Positions 58,345-64,000 of a stretch of 64,000 bases of DNA are shown one piece after another (position 1 is the stretch's first letter; every line of letters begins with the position of its first letter). The notes beneath the pieces are model-generated. The model made no database searches. It saw only the letters and a program-made list of their open reading frames with translations, and was not told the DNA's origin. Source of the DNA: Rachycentron canadum (lineage: Eukaryota; Chordata; Actinopteri; Carangiformes; Rachycentridae); NCBI GenBank assembly GCA_038496675.1, contig CM076656.1:21559836-21623835 (forward strand). The letters run 5' to 3'. The position numbers and the translations under genes are program-made.

Positions 58345-61300
58345 TTTATTATAGTGACATGTCCTTTGTTACATAAAATCTGCTACAGCAAAGTCTATTC
58401 CCCTTGCAAACACAAGTAAATATGGGTGGGAAAAACATGTCAGCCTTCTAAATGATGTGCAAAATATCCCACAAACTAAATACAGACACATTTCAGATTA
58501 TTGATCCCATACTGGCATGTGTGACTAGCTACGAAGAACTCATAAACTGATTTCCTTCAATAAAAGGAGTGTGAAGTGGCTCAGGGAAAAGTGCCATCAT
58601 TTACATCAAGTATGACAAACATTATTACACACATGGTGGGGGGCGTAAATGACACAGAAGAGCTGTGGATTTCCTACACACTTTCTGGGAAGATTTACAC
58701 ACAGGCAGTTTGGACTGAAACATGCTGAATTCCCTGGCGTAGTTTTCAATCTTTGTCCAAATAAAGACCATTAATTCTGCAATTACATTCTGTTCAACCT
58801 TTAAATTAGGAAATTAATGTTTGATTCTCTTTACTAAAGCTGATTTTCGAAGTGACGAAAAAAAAAGAAACAATTAAAGCAAAAATAAGTTAAAATAAAA
58901 GGATATATTATAAATTTAAATAGGCATCAGTGTGTATTAACTGTGGTAAATATTTTTGTTTCTATAAATCTTTAAATTTTATAAGGGTAAATGAAAAGAC
59001 AAAGTTGTACAAATAAATAATCCAATATATTCACTGTGTATATCACTTTGAAAGTGAATAAAACATTTGGAGTCTCCTTACATATTAAGAACTATGCAAG
59101 TTTAAACATTTAAAAATGTTATCAGTTATCTCTAAATATAAATAAAAATATCATAAGAAAAGTTGTTGTGCCATTTGAAATGAAATAAGGGCTAAATAAA
59201 ATGTAACGTGCTCAACCTATTAAAAAAAATCTTTTAATTCAGAACATAAGTACCGCAAAAATTCAGTCCCCTTTTTCACATTTGGTTGTCTAAGATTGTT
59301 TAACTTGATTAAATTGCATTTTTCCTCATCTACAAGGACTTGAGCACCATGTAAAATAATCATCAAAACTAGACGTTAGAGACTTAAAATTGAAAAACTT
59401 GTCAACAATGCATTATTGTTTCCAACAAAGTGTAAAATGTAAAACTTTGATTTCCCCACGTGTCCAACCTGCGGAAATGACCTCACGCTCTAACACCCCC
59501 ATGTGGATGGAGGAGTCAAACTTCCCTCTAAAATAATTCAAATGATCACAAATGTAGAGCTTTTCTGACATCTGGAAGTTCAACAAGTGGACACCTTGGC
59601 TTTGGAGGTATCTCTGTTTTAAAATACGACTGATCTGTCACACTGGTGAGGGTCTACATATCAGCAGCATGGACAGGCAACGTGTCAGAATTAATGGGAA
59701 ATGAATGGTGCCCACTATATAAAAATAAAATAAAATAAAATAAAAACACACCAAATAAGGGAGACGAAATCCATGTTAAATATATGTAGACAATAACTCA
59801 ACAGGAGTGGCTCTCAATGAAAAAAATAAAATACTTCAGATGTCAGATTCTTGACCTTCTTCCCTTTGAATATCTGAGACAAGACTATAGCATTTTTGTC
59901 CATTAACCTTCTCCAACTGACCTGACTCAGCCTGAGCAATTTTGCGAGGAAGAATGAGCAAATATTGCTCCATCACAGTGTGCAATTTTTTATTTTTATT
60001 TTTTTTTTTAGAAAATGATGCAAAGAGACAAAGAACTATAGCTGCAGTTTTAACCAAGTAAGCAACCAAGATGAATGAATACTTTAAGGTTATGATAGTT
60101 TTGTTTTTTTGTCATAATTTAATGGTTAAAGTGTATTTAATGGTTTAGTTTAGTCCTGTTTTAATTGGATTATGCAGAGGAATATGTCACTTAGATAAAA
60201 AGTACCTATCTAATGCATCAATGTCCCAAGCTATGAAACAATTTAAAGGTAACCAAAGAAAAATGGAACAAAAACAGATGGGAACACTGTTAGCTTTTTG
60301 TGACACTGCTGTACAAATGTAACAAACATGCAAAAGTAAAAATGAAAATAACGCAAACACGGCAGTTACGCAATGTCTTCCAAGTGCTCTGCGAAAGCAC
60401 AATCAGCTTTAAAAAAAAAAAAAAAAAAAAAACACAACCCCAAATGGACAAAATACTTCGTTGCCACGGTGACGTACCCTCATGGAAATCTACCGACTGA
60501 CCTTTAAGCAATCGAAAAAATGCCTTGTCAATGCACTTCATGTCGTTTTTTTTGGACATACCAAAGACAGATGACCATGCCCAAACTTCGCCAGCTTCCA
60601 TTCCGTTAAAACAAGAGTTGTACCTGAAAAATATATAATTTCATTCCATTCATTTAACACCACACCTAGTCTGAGGTAAAAGGAAATGTCCCGTGACCGG
60701 ATATGGATAAAACAATGCTACAACTGATCAACTAATACAGCACTGACAAGTTTCTGTTGCACAATAACACTTGTCACTGTTAATCAGTCTCTTCAAGAAT
60801 CAAATGCCCTCGAGTGCTAATACCCCAGAAACAAGAAGTCATCAGTGTTTCCTGTCCGTCGCTGAACACCACTTTCTTTGACTGAATTTTGGTCATGCTT
60901 TAACAAAACAGTGTTCAAATCGTATGTATCATATATGTATATTTCTATATGCACAAATACACGGTTGTAGGTCTTAAGGACACCAGAATGATGAGTAACA
61001 GTTAATGTTAAAGTGTTCATGATGATTAATGAGTAATAAAGGGAACCCTAAAACACACTCAGGCATGTAACAATCCAAAAAAACAAAACCAAAAAAAAAA
61101 AAAACCTTCAATTTTGCCAAAGCTTATATCACAAAATGTGCAATACCAGCTAATACAATCAGTCACTCTTTGTGCCACTTGAAAAATTGGAGTAATATTA
61201 GTTTTCATTTTGCTTTTCAAACTAATAATTTGAATTGAAACAGAGAGGAGGGAGGACACTCAGAAGTGGCAAACATAGAGAACAAAACGACAAAAAATGA

Positions 61301-61536
61301 GGAAGTGGTCTAGTATTTTTGTGTTGCAGCACAAGGGGTGTCTGCATAATGTGCCTGTGTATAGGTTAGTGCTAACTGCACGCAGGATCATGGCAAGAAG
61401 GACCTCATTCAGCCGTGTGGAATGAAGGAATGAGACGTTTGTTTTGAACATGTGACGGCCTCAGTTCCACCTTAACCCTCAGGAGAGTGCAAATATCCCA
61501 AAACACTTGAGCCCTGATGGGACTCTTGCCCACTCA
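58345..61536 (-). other. Presumed long 3'UTR of prkacb
   Basis: About 3.2 kb of AT-rich sequence without a reading frame lies between the prkacb stop codon and an AATAAA on the minus strand (TTTATT at 58345-58350). PRKACB has a long 3'UTR in other vertebrates, so this fits, but the extent is inferred. It includes poly(A/T) tracts near 60410-60431 and 61088-61104. Confidence 0.5.
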
Positions 61537-63999
<2,463 letters not shown>

Positions 64000-64000
64000 T

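Overview
This is vertebrate nuclear DNA, most likely from a ray-finned (acanthomorph-type) fish. The genes are split by many short GT-AG introns, intergenic DNA is AT-rich and full of microsatellites, Tc1-like transposons and fish-type dispersed repeats are present, and two A-type vitellogenin genes sit beside an intact urate oxidase gene. Exon coordinates were read by eye from splice signals, reading phase and family knowledge; no alignment was run.

Layout. (1) 1-17.2 kb: two tandem minus-strand vitellogenin genes. The left one (vtg copy A) leaves the window after part of its exon 16; the right one (vtg copy B, 34 exons, 1700 aa) is complete. (2) 19.4-24.8 kb: ctbs, lysosomal di-N-acetylchitobiase, plus strand. 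(3) 25.4-29.7 kb: spata1, minus. (4) 31.1-33.0 kb: gng5, plus. (5) 33.0-37.2 kb: rpf1, minus. (6) 39.3-49.1 kb: two tandem DNase II-like genes (dnase2b region), minus; the second carries a defective Tc1-like element in an intron. (7) 51.1-55.3 kb: uox, plus, intact with a peroxisomal C-terminus. (8) 55.4-58.2 kb: samd13, minus. (9) 58.3-64.0 kb: the 3' end of prkacb (last three coding exons and a long 3'UTR), minus, running off the right edge.

The order ctbs-spata1-gng5-rpf1-dnase2b-(uox)-samd13-prkacb is the conserved vertebrate block found on human 1p31. The genes do not form one pathway. The vitellogenins are oestrogen-driven yolk precursors. ctbs and the DNase II genes encode lysosomal hydrolases. 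uox is a peroxisomal purine-catabolism enzyme. The others serve G-protein/cAMP signalling (gng5, prkacb), ribosome assembly (rpf1) or little-known roles (spata1, samd13).

Most notable: a perfect palindromic oestrogen response element upstream of vtg copy A; identical lengths of the first 15 exons in the two vtg genes; two GC-AG introns (vtg copy B and rpf1); a tandem DNase II pair with both catalytic histidines kept in each; three convergent gene pairs with very close poly(A) signals; ZNF143-type motifs at two promoter regions; and several dispersed repeat families. I found no clearly undescribed system: this is a well-preserved ancestral gene neighbourhood with lineage-specific repeats.
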